Of a stretch of 64,000 nt of DNA, positions 43,526 through 53,816 are shown piece after piece (position 1 is the first letter of the stretch; every line of letters starts with the position of its first letter). Origin of the DNA: VFJZ01 sp046598415 (GTDB lineage: Bacteria; Actinomycetota; Thermoleophilia; Gaiellales; F1-60-MAGs149); contig JBKJIG010000134.1 in assembly GCA_046598415.1 (NCBI GenBank), positions 1 to 64,000 on the forward strand, read 5' to 3'. Below the pieces are notes generated by a model. It worked only from the letters and a program-made list of their open reading frames with translations. It was not told the origin of the DNA and did no database searches. The translations under genes were made by a program, and so were the position numbers.

Positions 43526-44406
43526 TGGTCGCCACGTTCCCGAGCCAGCTGGCGACGGTCTTCGACGACTACCTCGGCCTGCTCGCCCGCGAGCGCCGCG
43601 CCTCGCTCGAGCTCGACCTCGAGCCGTTCGAGGACGCCGTCTGGTACCCGCTCGTCGCCGGCGGCAAGCGGCTGCGGCCCTTGCTGTGCCTGGCCACGGT
43701 CGAGGCGCTCGGCGGCGATACCCGGGCGGCGCTGCCGGTGGCCGCTGCGCTGGAGTGGATGCACACCTTCTCGCTCGTGCACGACGACCTGCCGGCGATC
43801 GACGATGACGACCTGCGCCGCGGCCGCCCGACCACCCACATCCGCTACGGCGAGGACGCCGCGGTGCTGGTAGGCGATGCGCTGCTGAACGGCGCCTACG
43901 GCCTGGTGCTGGAGCGGCTGCGCTGCCCGGCCTCGCGGCGCGCGGCGGTGCTGGCCGCGCTGTTCGCCGGCATCGACGGCATGATCGCCGGCCAGTATCT
44001 CGACGTCCGCCCGCCGACCGCGCCCGACGAGGCGTGGCTGCGCCGCATGTCGGGCCTCAAGACGGGGCGACTGATCAGCGCCTCGGTCGCCTCCGGGTTG
44101 GCGCTGGTGGCGCCGCCGGCCGCGACCGAACAGGCGTACCTGGCCTTCGCGGAGGAGCTCGGCGCCGGCTTCCAGGTGGTCGACGACGTGCTCGACGCGA
44201 CGGGCACCGACGAGCAGCTCGGCAAGCCCGCCGGTTCCGACGTGGCGCACGACAAGCGCACGTTCGTGACGGTGCTCGGCATCGAGCGGGCGCGCGCGCT
44301 GGCCGACGCCTCCGAGCGCCGCTGTGCGGAGCTGCTCGACGCGTTGCCGGGCCGGCCGGAATCCCTCGCGGGCCTGGCCGAGCGCGTGTACGCGCGCGAT
44401 CGCTGA
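43525..44406 (+). CDS. ispA: Polyprenyl (farnesyl/geranylgeranyl) diphosphate synthase
   Basis: This 293-residue class I prenyltransferase has GGKRLRP, the first aspartate-rich motif DDLPAIDDDDLRRG and the second DDVLDATG. It condenses IPP with allylic diphosphates. The insertion between the first aspartates suggests a type II GGPP/FPP synthase; chain length cannot be read with certainty. A GTG at 43522 is an alternative start. Confidence 0.9.
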   Translation: MVATFPSQLATVFDDYLGLLARERRASLELDLEPFEDAVWYPLVAGGKRLRPLLCLATVEALGGDTRAALPVAAALEWMHTFSLVHDDLPAIDDDDLRRGRPTTHIRYGEDAAVLVGDALLNGAYGLVLERLRCPASRRAAVLAALFAGIDGMIAGQYLDVRPPTAPDEAWLRRMSGLKTGRLISASVASGLALVAPPAATEQAYLAFAEELGAGFQVVDDVLDATGTDEQLGKPAGSDVAHDKRTFVTVLGIERARALADASERRCAELLDALPGRPESLAGLAERVYARDR

Positions 44407-44459
44407 CCGGGCGACCGCGGCGGCACAATCCGCGTGGATCTCGTCACCCACGCACGGCG

Positions 44460-44465
44460 TACCCT
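44460..44465 (+). promoter_or_regulatory. -10 element before tlyA mini-gene
   Basis: TACCCT ends 9 bases before the ATG of the 10-codon frame at 44475. Transcription would start close to that ATG. Confidence 0.45.
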
Positions 44466-44474
44466 GTAGCCGCC

Positions 44475-44507
44475 ATGCGAACGCCGCGCCCGAGGGTCGA
44501 GAGCTGA
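44475..44507 (+). CDS. 10-codon mini-gene coupled to tlyA
   Basis: ATG at 44475 to TGA at 44505-44507 encodes MRTPRPRVES. Its stop overlaps the in-frame CTG at 44504, which is the only possible tlyA start at the right place. The -10 at 44460 puts this ATG near the RNA 5' end. Ribosomes finishing here could restart on CTG. Confidence 0.4.
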   Translation: MRTPRPRVES

Positions 44508-45301
44508 GCGAGCGACTCGACGTCGTGCTCGTCGCCCGCGGGCTCGTCGAGACGCGCGGCCGGGCGCAGGGCCTGGTCATGGGCGGCCACGTCCGCGTCG
44601 ACGGCGTGGTGGTGACGAAGGCGGGCACGCGCGTCGCCGACGACGCCACGGTCGCGGTGGCCGAACAGGCGCCGTATGTATCGCGCGCGGGGGCGAAGCT
44701 GGCGACGGGGCTCGACGCCTTCGGCTGGGACGTGGCGGGCGCACACGCGCTCGACGTCGGAGCCTCGACCGGCGGCTTCACCGACTGCCTGCTGCAGCGC
44801 GGCGCGGCCGCGGTGATCGCCCTCGACGTGGGCTACGGGCAGCTGCACGAGCGGGTGCGCACCGATCCGCGCGTGACCGTGCTGGAGCGCACCAACGCAC
44901 GCGACCTCGACCCGGTCGCGCTGCCCTTCCGGCCGGACCTCGTCGTGGCCGACGTGTCGTTCATCTCGCTGACGCTCGTGCTCGGCCCGGCGCTGGCCGC
45001 CGCGGACGCGCCATGGCGGGCGCTGGTGCTGGTCAAGCCGCAGTTCGAAGCGGGTCGCGACCACGTGCCGAAGGGAGGCGTGGTGCGGGATCCCGTCGTG
45101 CGCGCGGCCGCCGTCGAGCGGGTCGCCCGCTACGCTTGCGAACTTGGCGGGATGCCACTCGGCGCCGTCGACTCCGGCCATCCGGGTCCCGCCGGCAACC
45201 ACGAGTACCTGCTCGCAATCGTCTCATCCGACCATGTCGACGCCTTCCAGCGACCCGCTCCCGACCCCGCCGCCCTCGCCCGTGACGCCGCCGGAGCCTG
45301 A
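44504..45301 (+). CDS. tlyA: TlyA-family rRNA 2'-O-methyltransferase
   Basis: This 265-residue protein has an N-terminal S4 RNA-binding domain (SERLDVVLVARGLVETRGRA) and an FtsJ-type SAM methyltransferase domain (LDVGASTGGFTDCLLQRG, VADVSFISLTLV). TlyA methylates 16S and 23S rRNA. No ATG, GTG or TTG lies in frame at the domain start, so the start is probably CTG at 44504. A GTG seven codons in would cut the S4 domain. Confidence 0.88.
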   Translation: MSERLDVVLVARGLVETRGRAQGLVMGGHVRVDGVVVTKAGTRVADDATVAVAEQAPYVSRAGAKLATGLDAFGWDVAGAHALDVGASTGGFTDCLLQRGAAAVIALDVGYGQLHERVRTDPRVTVLERTNARDLDPVALPFRPDLVVADVSFISLTLVLGPALAAADAPWRALVLVKPQFEAGRDHVPKGGVVRDPVVRAAAVERVARYACELGGMPLGAVDSGHPGPAGNHEYLLAIVSSDHVDAFQRPAPDPAALARDAAGA

Positions 45302-46145
45302 GGCGCGGCCGATCCGGCGCTGCGCCGTCATCACGCACGGCGACTCCGACCGGACGCGCCACGCGCTCGGCACGGTGCTCGAGCTGGTGCGCGCCTCGGG
45401 CGGGACGCTGCTGATGCCGGCCGACGAGCGCAACAAGCATCCCGGCATCGCCGCGAACGCCGATCCGTGGGACGAGTCGGGCGCCGCCGACCTCGTGCTG
45501 GTGCTGGGCGGCGACGGCACGATGCTGCGCGCCCTGCAGCGGTTCCTCGACACGCGGGTGCCGGTGATGGGCATCAACTTCGGGCGCGTCGGGTTCCTCA
45601 CGTCGCTCACGGCGGACGAGCTCGTAGGACGGCTGCCCGAGGTGCTCGAGGGCCGGTACGAGACCGTCAGCCTGCCGACCATCGAGCTCGTCCACCAGGG
45701 GCGGCGGCACACCGCCATCAACGACGTGCTGGTGTCGAGCTCGACCCACGGGCGCATGGCGACGCTCGGCTGGCAGATCAACGGTGTCGACATGGGCGAG
45801 CGCGGCTGCGACGGCGTCGTGATCGCCACCGCGGTCGGCTCGACCGGCTACAACCTCTCGGCCGGCGGCCCGATCATGGGCTGGGGCGTCGATGCGATGG
45901 TGCTCACCTTCGTCGCTCCGCACGCGCTCGATGCGCGGCCGCTGGTGCTCTCGCACAACCACAAGATCCGCATCACGTCGCACTCGATCGGGTTCTCGTC
46001 GCGCGTCGTGGTGGACGGACACGTGGTCGGCTCGCTGGAGGAGGGTGGCGTGGCCGAGATCCGGCTCGGGCTGTCGACGGCGACGCTCGCGATGCTGCAC
46101 GACCGCCCGTTCCTGGCCCGCTATCGCGCCACCTTCGCCCGCTGA
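45234..46145 (+). CDS. nadK: NAD kinase
   Basis: This 303-residue enzyme makes NADP. It has the NAD-binding loop VLGGDGTMLRAL, the segment GINFGRVGFLT, and VVIATAVGSTGYNLSAGGP. The ATG at 45234 gives a proline-rich N-terminal extension and a 68-base overlap with tlyA; a GTG at 45282 would give a 20-base overlap and the usual N-terminus. Neither has a clear ribosome-binding site. Confidence 0.92.
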   Translation: MSTPSSDPLPTPPPSPVTPPEPEARPIRRCAVITHGDSDRTRHALGTVLELVRASGGTLLMPADERNKHPGIAANADPWDESGAADLVLVLGGDGTMLRALQRFLDTRVPVMGINFGRVGFLTSLTADELVGRLPEVLEGRYETVSLPTIELVHQGRRHTAINDVLVSSSTHGRMATLGWQINGVDMGERGCDGVVIATAVGSTGYNLSAGGPIMGWGVDAMVLTFVAPHALDARPLVLSHNHKIRITSHSIGFSSRVVVDGHVVGSLEEGGVAEIRLGLSTATLAMLHDRPFLARYRATFAR

Positions 46146-47806
46146 TGCTCGAGCGCCTCGTCGTCTCCAACCTCGTCGTGATCCGCGACGCCGACCTGCA
46201 GCTCGGCCCCGGGCTGACGGTGCTGACGGGCGAGACCGGCGCCGGCAAGACCATCGTCACCGGTGCTCTCGACCTCGCCCTGGGCGGCCGCACCGACAGC
46301 TCGCTGGTCGGCCCGAACGGGCCGGAGGCGTACGTGGAGGCTGCGTTCGCGCTGCCGCCCGGGATGCTCGCCCGCGAAGCGTTCGACGGCGTTCGCGAGC
46401 TGGCCGGAGACGAGGACGAGCCGCTGATCCTGGCCCGCCGCGTCACCGCCGACGGCCGCGGCCGTGCGCTCGCCTGCGGCCGTGCCACGACCCGCGCCGC
46501 GCTGGCCGCCGCCGGCGAGGAGCTGGTATCGGTCGTCTCGCAGCACGAGGCCCGCGCCCTGACGCGCCCCGCCGTGCAGCGCACGCTGCTCGACGGCTTC
46601 GCCGGGCCGAAGCAGGTCGACCGCCTGCACGCCATGTCCGACGCCTGGCACGGCCTCGCGGAGACGCGCCGTGCGCTGGCGGCGGCCGAGTCGGACGCCG
46701 CCGGCGCCGGCCGGCTGATCGACGATCTGGGCGACCTCGTGCGCCGCGTCGACGCCGTGGCGCCGGAGGTGGGCGAGAGTGAGCGGCTGCGGGCCGAGCG
46801 CGAGCGTCTGCGCCACGCCGACGCGCTGCTGCAGGCTGCCGGCGGCGCCGCGCACCTGCTCGAGCCCACCGATGGCGACGGCGCCGTCACCACCGTCGGC
46901 CTGGCCGAGCGCGCACTGGCCGCCGCCGAGGGCTTCGATCCCGATCTCGCCACCATCGGCGCCGAGCTGCGCGACGCGCTCGTGCGGCTGGAGGAGGTGG
47001 CGCGCTCGCTGCACGGCTATGCGGCGGGCGTCGAGTCCGATCCCGCCCGGCTGGAGCAGCTCGAGGGCCGGCTGGAGCTGCTCGACGACCTGGCACGTCG
47101 TCACGGCTCGGTCGAGGGCGCGCTGCAGGCCGCCGACGAGGCGCGCGACCGCCTCGACCGGCTCGGCCGCCGCGACACCGAGCTGGCGCGGCTGCGCGAG
47201 GCCGAGACGGCCGCCGCGGGGGTCGTGCGCAGCGCGGCCGACACGCTGTCGACGGCCCGGCGCACGGCCGGCGCGAAGTTCGCGCGGGCGATCGAGCGCC
47301 AGCTGGCCGACCTCGGGATGGCCGAGGCCCGGGTCGACGTGCGCGTCGAGGCGCGCGAGCCCGGCCTGAACGGCGCCGACGAGGTGCGCCTGCTGGTCGC
47401 GCCCAACCCGGGTGGCACGTGGGGGAGCGTCGCCGAGACGGCGTCGGGCGGCGAGCTGTCGCGCATCTCGCTCGCCATCCGCGTCGCCGCGCAGGAGCGC
47501 AGCGGCATACCGATGCTCGTGTTCGACGAGGTCGACGCCGGCGTCGGTGGCCGCACCGCTCGCGCCGTGGGCGAGAAGCTGGCGGCGCTCGCGCAGACCG
47601 CGCAGGTCATCTGCATCACGCATCTGGCGCAGGTGGCGGCGCTCGCCGACCACCACTTCCGGGTTGTGAAGGAGCCGGGCGACCCGACCGTCACCCGCGT
47701 GGAGAAGCTCGAGGGCGACGCCGTCGACGTCGAACTGGCCCGCATGCTGGGCGGTGAGGAGGACTCCGCGGAGGCCCTCCAGCTGGCCCGTGCGCTCCGC
47801 ACCTGA
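46145..47806 (+). CDS. recN: DNA repair protein RecN
   Basis: This 553-residue SMC-like ATPase acts in double-strand-break repair. Walker A is GETGAGKT (29-36), the middle is coiled coil, and the C-terminus has the signature SGGELSRISLAI and Walker B MLVFDEVDAGVGG. The ATG overlaps the last base of the nadK stop. The nadK-recN order is common. No LexA box was seen in front, as the gene lies inside an operon. Confidence 0.93.
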   Translation: MLERLVVSNLVVIRDADLQLGPGLTVLTGETGAGKTIVTGALDLALGGRTDSSLVGPNGPEAYVEAAFALPPGMLAREAFDGVRELAGDEDEPLILARRVTADGRGRALACGRATTRAALAAAGEELVSVVSQHEARALTRPAVQRTLLDGFAGPKQVDRLHAMSDAWHGLAETRRALAAAESDAAGAGRLIDDLGDLVRRVDAVAPEVGESERLRAERERLRHADALLQAAGGAAHLLEPTDGDGAVTTVGLAERALAAAEGFDPDLATIGAELRDALVRLEEVARSLHGYAAGVESDPARLEQLEGRLELLDDLARRHGSVEGALQAADEARDRLDRLGRRDTELARLREAETAAAGVVRSAADTLSTARRTAGAKFARAIERQLADLGMAEARVDVRVEAREPGLNGADEVRLLVAPNPGGTWGSVAETASGGELSRISLAIRVAAQERSGIPMLVFDEVDAGVGGRTARAVGEKLAALAQTAQVICITHLAQVAALADHHFRVVKEPGDPTVTRVEKLEGDAVDVELARMLGGEEDSAEALQLARALRT

Positions 47807-47882
47807 CGCCTCCGCCGACGACGATCTGCGACAGAGCCCGCAGCCGGTCGAGCCGACTCGAGGCTCGTGCCGATAGTCGCGA

Positions 47883-47961
47883 GGGCCAGACCCCGAATGG
47901 AGGTTTTCGGGGGTCAGACCCCGCTCATGGAACACGCGCGGAAGGCACGCGGATCGCGCGA
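47883..47961. repeat. REP-like palindromic repeat, copy 2
   Basis: GGGCCAGACCCC (47883-47894) and GGGGTCAGACCCC (47910-47922), then after 17 bases a 22-base stretch (47940-47961) shared with 22264-22285 at one mismatch. The arms here stand as direct near-copies, rather than the exact inverted pair of copy 1. It lies in the 279-base gap after recN, which otherwise holds the operator at 48019 and a -10. Confidence 0.7.
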
Positions 47962-48018
47962 CCGGTGCGGGACCGCGCGTGGTCGGGCGCGGGTTGCGCG
48001 CGTTTGGTCGCACGCAGA

Positions 48019-48040
48019 TTGTCTGACTGAAGTCAGACAA
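48019..48040. promoter_or_regulatory. Operator-like inverted repeat
   Basis: TTGTCTGACT and AGTCAGACAA are perfect 10-base arms around GA. The half-site TTGTCTGAC resembles those of FadR-type GntR regulators. It lies 34 bases upstream of the -10 of the cyclase-family gene. No regulator gene is adjacent. Confidence 0.6.
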
Positions 48041-48073
48041 ATCTCCTCCGACCCGGCCTCCGGCGCCCTCGCC

Positions 48074-48079
48074 TATCCT
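48074..48079 (+). promoter_or_regulatory. -10 element, leaderless
   Basis: TATCCT ends 6 bases before the ATG at 48086. Confidence 0.5.
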
Positions 48080-48085
48080 GCGCCG

Positions 48086-48769
48086 ATGCTGACGGGCGTC
48101 CGGATCGTCGATCTCACCCAGCCGGCCGGACCGGCGACACCGCCATGGCCGGGAGGCCGACCGCTCGAGGCCGAGGTCGCCGAGTCGTTCGAGACCGGCG
48201 GTACGGCCTACCACCGCCGCCTCTCGCTCGACGAGCATCTCGGCACGCACATCGACGCGCCGGCGCACTTCGCGCGCGACGGCATCCGCGTCGACGCCAT
48301 CCCGGTCGACCAGCTGGTGCGGCCGGCCGTCGTGGTCGACGTGCGCGGGGCGAGCGCCGCCGATGCCGACCTGCACATCCCGGCGGCGACGTTCGAGGCG
48401 TTCGAGGCCGAGCACGGCACCATCCAGCCCGGCACGGCGGTGCTGGTGCTGACCGGCTGGGACAAGCTCCGCGGCGACGACGCCCGCTACCTGACCGACC
48501 TGCGGTTCCCCGGCCTGGCCACCGACGCCGCACAGCTGCTGGTCGACCGCCAGGTGGCCGGGATCGGCATCGACACGCTCGGCATCGACCCCGGAACCGA
48601 GGACACCTTTCCGGTCCACCACATCACGCTGCCGGCCGGGATGTGGCACCTCGAAGGGCTCGTCTCGCTGGACGAACTGCCGCCCACCGGGGCCTGGATC
48701 GTGGTCGGCGCGGCCCGGATCGAGGCCGCTTCGGGGGCTCCGGCGAGGGTGATCGCCCTCGTCCCGTAG
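48086..48769 (+). CDS. Cyclase / kynurenine formamidase-like metal hydrolase
   Basis: This 227-residue protein has the family signature HLGTHIDAPAHF, whose histidines and aspartate bind metal, and later DTLGIDPG. The family includes kynurenine formamidase, isatin hydrolase and others; the substrate is not predictable from the sequence. No tryptophan-degradation gene is nearby. An operator-like repeat upstream suggests regulation by a GntR-type protein. Confidence 0.82.
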   Translation: MLTGVRIVDLTQPAGPATPPWPGGRPLEAEVAESFETGGTAYHRRLSLDEHLGTHIDAPAHFARDGIRVDAIPVDQLVRPAVVVDVRGASAADADLHIPAATFEAFEAEHGTIQPGTAVLVLTGWDKLRGDDARYLTDLRFPGLATDAAQLLVDRQVAGIGIDTLGIDPGTEDTFPVHHITLPAGMWHLEGLVSLDELPPTGAWIVVGAARIEAASGAPARVIALVP

Positions 48770-48823
48770 CCCGGACCGATACCATCCTGGACCCGTGACA
48801 GCCCACGCGGGAGGTAGCGTCTG

Positions 48824-50469
<1,646 letters not shown>

Positions 50470-50473
<4 letters not shown>

Positions 50474-51594
50474 CGACCACCACCGCGCCCGCCGCGCTCG
50501 CGTTCTTCCTCGAGCTCGCCGCACTCGTCACGCCCTCGGGTCGTGAACGGGCGACGGCCGACCGCTGCGCCGCCTACCTGCGCGATCTCGGCCTCGAGGT
50601 GACGGAGGACGACGCCGGGTCACGTCTCAACGGCGACACGGGCAACCTGTACGCGCACCTGCCGGCCACCGTCGCGGGCACGCCGATCTTCCTCTGCGCG
50701 CACACCGACACGGTGCCGGCCTCGACGTCGATCGACCCGCGCATCGAGGGCGACTACGTCGTGAACGCGAATGACACCATCCTCGGCGCCGACAACAAGG
50801 CCACCATCGCCGGCATGCTCGACGGCGTCCGCCGGGTGATCGTCGACGGCCTGTCGCACGCCGGCATCGAGATCGTGCTGACGCCGCAGGAGGAGGTCGG
50901 ACTGCAGGGCGCCAAGCAGTTCGACCACACGCTGCTGAAGTCGCGCGTCGGCTTCGTCTACGACCACGCCGGCTCGCTCGGCGGCATCGTCATGGCGGCA
51001 CCGGGGCAGAACACCATCTCGCTCGAGTTCCGCGGCCAGGCTGCGCATGCCGGGATCGCTCCGGAAGAGGGCCGCAGCGCGATCATCGCGGCCGCGAACG
51101 CGATCTCGATGTTCCGCCTGGGCCGCATCGACGACGAGACGACCGCCAACGTCGGCACCGTCCACGGCGGCGTCGCGCGCAACGTCGTCCCGGCCGGTTG
51201 CAGCATCGAGGCCGAGGTGCGCAGCCGCGACATGGGTCGCCTGGCCGAGGAGACCGCGTACCTGTTGGAGGTGGCAGCCACGGCCGCCGCCGACGAGGGG
51301 TGCAGCCTCGAGACGTCGGTGCGTGAGGAGTACGTCGCCTACCGGTTCCGCCGCGGCGACCTGGCCGTGCGGCTGGCGCGCCGGGCGCTCGAAGCCGCCG
51401 GCATCCCGGCGCGCGACGAAGAGGTCGGCGGAGGCGCCGACGCGCACATCTTCAACGGCCACGGACTCGAGTGCGTGGTGCTGACGAGCGGCATGGAGCG
51501 GATCCACGGGCCGGGCGAGCGCATTCTCGCCGCGGACGTCGATCGGCTGTCCGATATCACGGTCGAGCTCGTCGCTGCGGCGCGGGCCTCCTAA
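50470..51594 (+). CDS. M20 family peptidase, PepT-like
   Basis: This 374-residue metallopeptidase has the metal motifs AHTDT, ILGADNKA and PQEEVG, and a dimerisation insert with RGQAAHAG. It is closest in style to tripeptidase T-like M20 enzymes. The ATG overlaps the pyrG stop (ATGA). It probably trims peptides in the cytoplasm. Confidence 0.85.
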
Positions 51595-51612
51595 CACGGA
51601 AGCAGGAGATCG

Positions 51613-52737
51613 ATGAAGGTCGGGGTCGTCACCGAGATCAAGACCGACGAGTACCGCGTCGCGCTGACGCCGGCCGGTGCGCGCGAGCTGGCGCTGCACG
51701 GCCACGAGGTGCTGGTCGAGCGCGGCGCGGGGCTGGGCAGCGCGTTCGCCGACGCCGACTACGAGGCCGCCGGCGCTCGTCTCGGGTCGTGCGAGGAGGT
51801 CTGGGCCGAGGCCGAGCTGCTGCTCAAGGTGAAGGAGCCGCTGGCCGCCGAGTTCCCGCGCATCCGCGCCGGCCAGACGCTGTTCACGTACCTGCATCTG
51901 GCTCCCGCAGCCGAGCTGACCCGGGCGCTGATGGAGTCGGGCGCGACGTGCATCGCCTACGAGACGGTCGAGACCGACGACCACAAGCTGCCGCTGCTGG
52001 CGCCGATGAGCGAGGTCGCGGGGCGGCTGGCACCGCAGATGGGCGCCATGAGCCTCGAGAAGCCCAGGGGCGGCCGCGGCATCCTGCTCGGCGGCGTGCC
52101 CGGCGTGCCGCCGGCGAAGGTGGTCGTGCTGGGCGGCGGCATCGTCGGCTACAACGCGGCGCTGATCGCGGTCGGCATGCAGGCCGACGTGTGGGTGCTC
52201 GAGCGCTCGGTCGACCGCATGCGCGAGCTCGACACGATGCTCGGCGGCCGCATCACGCTCTCCATCTCCAACCGCCATGCGGTGGAGGAGGCGATCGTCG
52301 ACGCCGACCTCGTCATCGGCGCGGTGCTGGTGCACGGCGCGAAGGCGCCGCACCTCGTCACGCGCGACATGCTCGGCCTGATGAAGCGCGGCGCCGTGCT
52401 GGTCGACGTCGCCATCGACCAGGGCGGCTGCTTCGAGACGTCACGTCCGACGACGCACTCCGACCCGGTCTACGAGATCGACGGTGTCGTCCACTACTGC
52501 GTGGCCAACATGCCGGGCGCCGTGCCGATCACGTCCACGAAGGGCCTCACGAACGTGACGCTGCCGTTCGTCGAGCTGATCGCCCGTTACGGCCCGCTCG
52601 ACGCGATGCGTCGCTCGCGGCCCCTCGCCCGCGGCCTGAACGTGATGGCCGGCAAGGTCGTCAGCGAGGCGGTCGCCGAGGGCGTCGGCGAGCCCTACAC
52701 GCCGATCGGCGAGGTCGCGGAGGGCGTCACCGTCTAG
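51613..52737 (+). CDS. ald: Alanine dehydrogenase
   Basis: This 374-residue NAD enzyme interconverts alanine and pyruvate. It starts MKVGVVTEIKTDEYRVALTP, has the nucleotide loop VLGGGIVGYNAALIAVG and the segment KGLTNVTLPFV near the C-terminus. CAGGAGATCG precedes the ATG. Its TAG stop is part of CTAG, which also gives the stop of the convergent gene. Confidence 0.94.
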   Translation: MKVGVVTEIKTDEYRVALTPAGARELALHGHEVLVERGAGLGSAFADADYEAAGARLGSCEEVWAEAELLLKVKEPLAAEFPRIRAGQTLFTYLHLAPAAELTRALMESGATCIAYETVETDDHKLPLLAPMSEVAGRLAPQMGAMSLEKPRGGRGILLGGVPGVPPAKVVVLGGGIVGYNAALIAVGMQADVWVLERSVDRMRELDTMLGGRITLSISNRHAVEEAIVDADLVIGAVLVHGAKAPHLVTRDMLGLMKRGAVLVDVAIDQGGCFETSRPTTHSDPVYEIDGVVHYCVANMPGAVPITSTKGLTNVTLPFVELIARYGPLDAMRRSRPLARGLNVMAGKVVSEAVAEGVGEPYTPIGEVAEGVTV

Positions 52738-53816
52738 GGCAGCCAGACGAGCGCCTGGTAGGTGCCCGGCAGCAGGGCCTTCGGAGCGAGGCCGGGGACG
52801 ACTGCGAGGAGAATGCCCACCTGAGTGGCGGCTGCGAACTCGTCACCGGCGGCCGAGAAGGCGACGTCCGTGATCGGCGCGCCGCCGGGCGCATTGATGT
52901 TCAGCCCGGTCTTCGTGTTCGTGACCTGCCAGCCGCGCGACGTCAGCATCGCGATCGCGCCGCCGCCGCGGGCGAGCAGCAGCTTGCGGAAGCGCGTGCT
53001 GGTGCCGAGGGGCTGTCGCGGCACCAGCACGTCGCCGTCGGGCCCGTAGACGACGCCGCTCGGCGTGCCGTCGTGGATGTCGATCGCCATCACGAGGCCG
53101 TCGGACGAGGAGACCAGGCCGGCCAGCGGCCGGTTCACCGGCTCGGCCAGACGGCGCACGACCTTGCGTGTCAGCAGATCGACCAGCGACCGCCGGTCGC
53201 CTCGGAGCTGGATGACGCTCGCACCCAGTGCGCCGGTGATGCAGCGCTCGTCGAACTGGCCGTCCGACGTGAACGTGCGCAGTGTCTGGACGCGGCCGTC
53301 GTGCGAGACGCGCACGCTCTCGCCGTCGCAGACCGCGACGGTACCGTCGTCCGTCACCGTCAGCGCGCCGTTGCGCGTGCCCGGCGCGAAGGAGACGTGG
53401 GCGTCGATCCCGACCTCCTCGGGCGCGGCGCCGACCTGCACCTCCTCGAGGTTCGGCGGCCCGACGTGCGCGAACGCCGTGCCGCCGGGCGACGACCAGA
53501 CGACGCAGCTCGCCGGCGCCGTGCTCGGGCTGATCGCGAGGGTCGCGAGGTCGATCTGGAGCGGGTTGCAGGTGAGCGCGTCGAACACGACGAGGTCGCC
53601 GTCGTGGGTGCCCGGCGCCGGCGCGGGCAGCCGGCGCAGGTCGCCAACCGGGAACTCGGCGGCGGTCGGCGACGGGGCGGTCGCCGTCGTGGTGGCGACG
53701 GTGGTGGCCGGGCGCGCGGCGGATGAGTCGCCGCCGCCGCCGCGAACGCCGGATACGACGGCCGCGATGGCGACGACGCCGGCAACGCCCACGGCGAGCA
53801 GCGTCGCGGCGCGCAT
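52734..53816 (-). CDS. Membrane-anchored four-cysteine paralogue 3
   Basis: This 360-residue protein has an N-terminal membrane segment (about residues 3-22), a Thr/Ala/Pro-rich linker, then FPVGDLRRLPAPAPG and a repetitive part that may form a beta-propeller outside the membrane. Four cysteines stand in contexts shared with the two genes upstream: TCNPL, ASCVVWSS, VAVCDG, ERCITG. The ending, DVAFSAAGDEFAAATQVGIL, is shared too. No domain is recognised. It is last of three in an operon; its ATG overlaps the preceding stop (TGATG). Confidence 0.7.
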   Translation of the reverse strand: MRAATLLAVGVAGVVAIAAVVSGVRGGGGDSSAARPATTVATTTATAPSPTAAEFPVGDLRRLPAPAPGTHDGDLVVFDALTCNPLQIDLATLAISPSTAPASCVVWSSPGGTAFAHVGPPNLEEVQVGAAPEEVGIDAHVSFAPGTRNGALTVTDDGTVAVCDGESVRVSHDGRVQTLRTFTSDGQFDERCITGALGASVIQLRGDRRSLVDLLTRKVVRRLAEPVNRPLAGLVSSSDGLVMAIDIHDGTPSGVVYGPDGDVLVPRQPLGTSTRFRKLLLARGGGAIAMLTSRGWQVTNTKTGLNINAPGGAPITDVAFSAAGDEFAAATQVGILLAVVPGLAPKALLPGTYQALVWLP

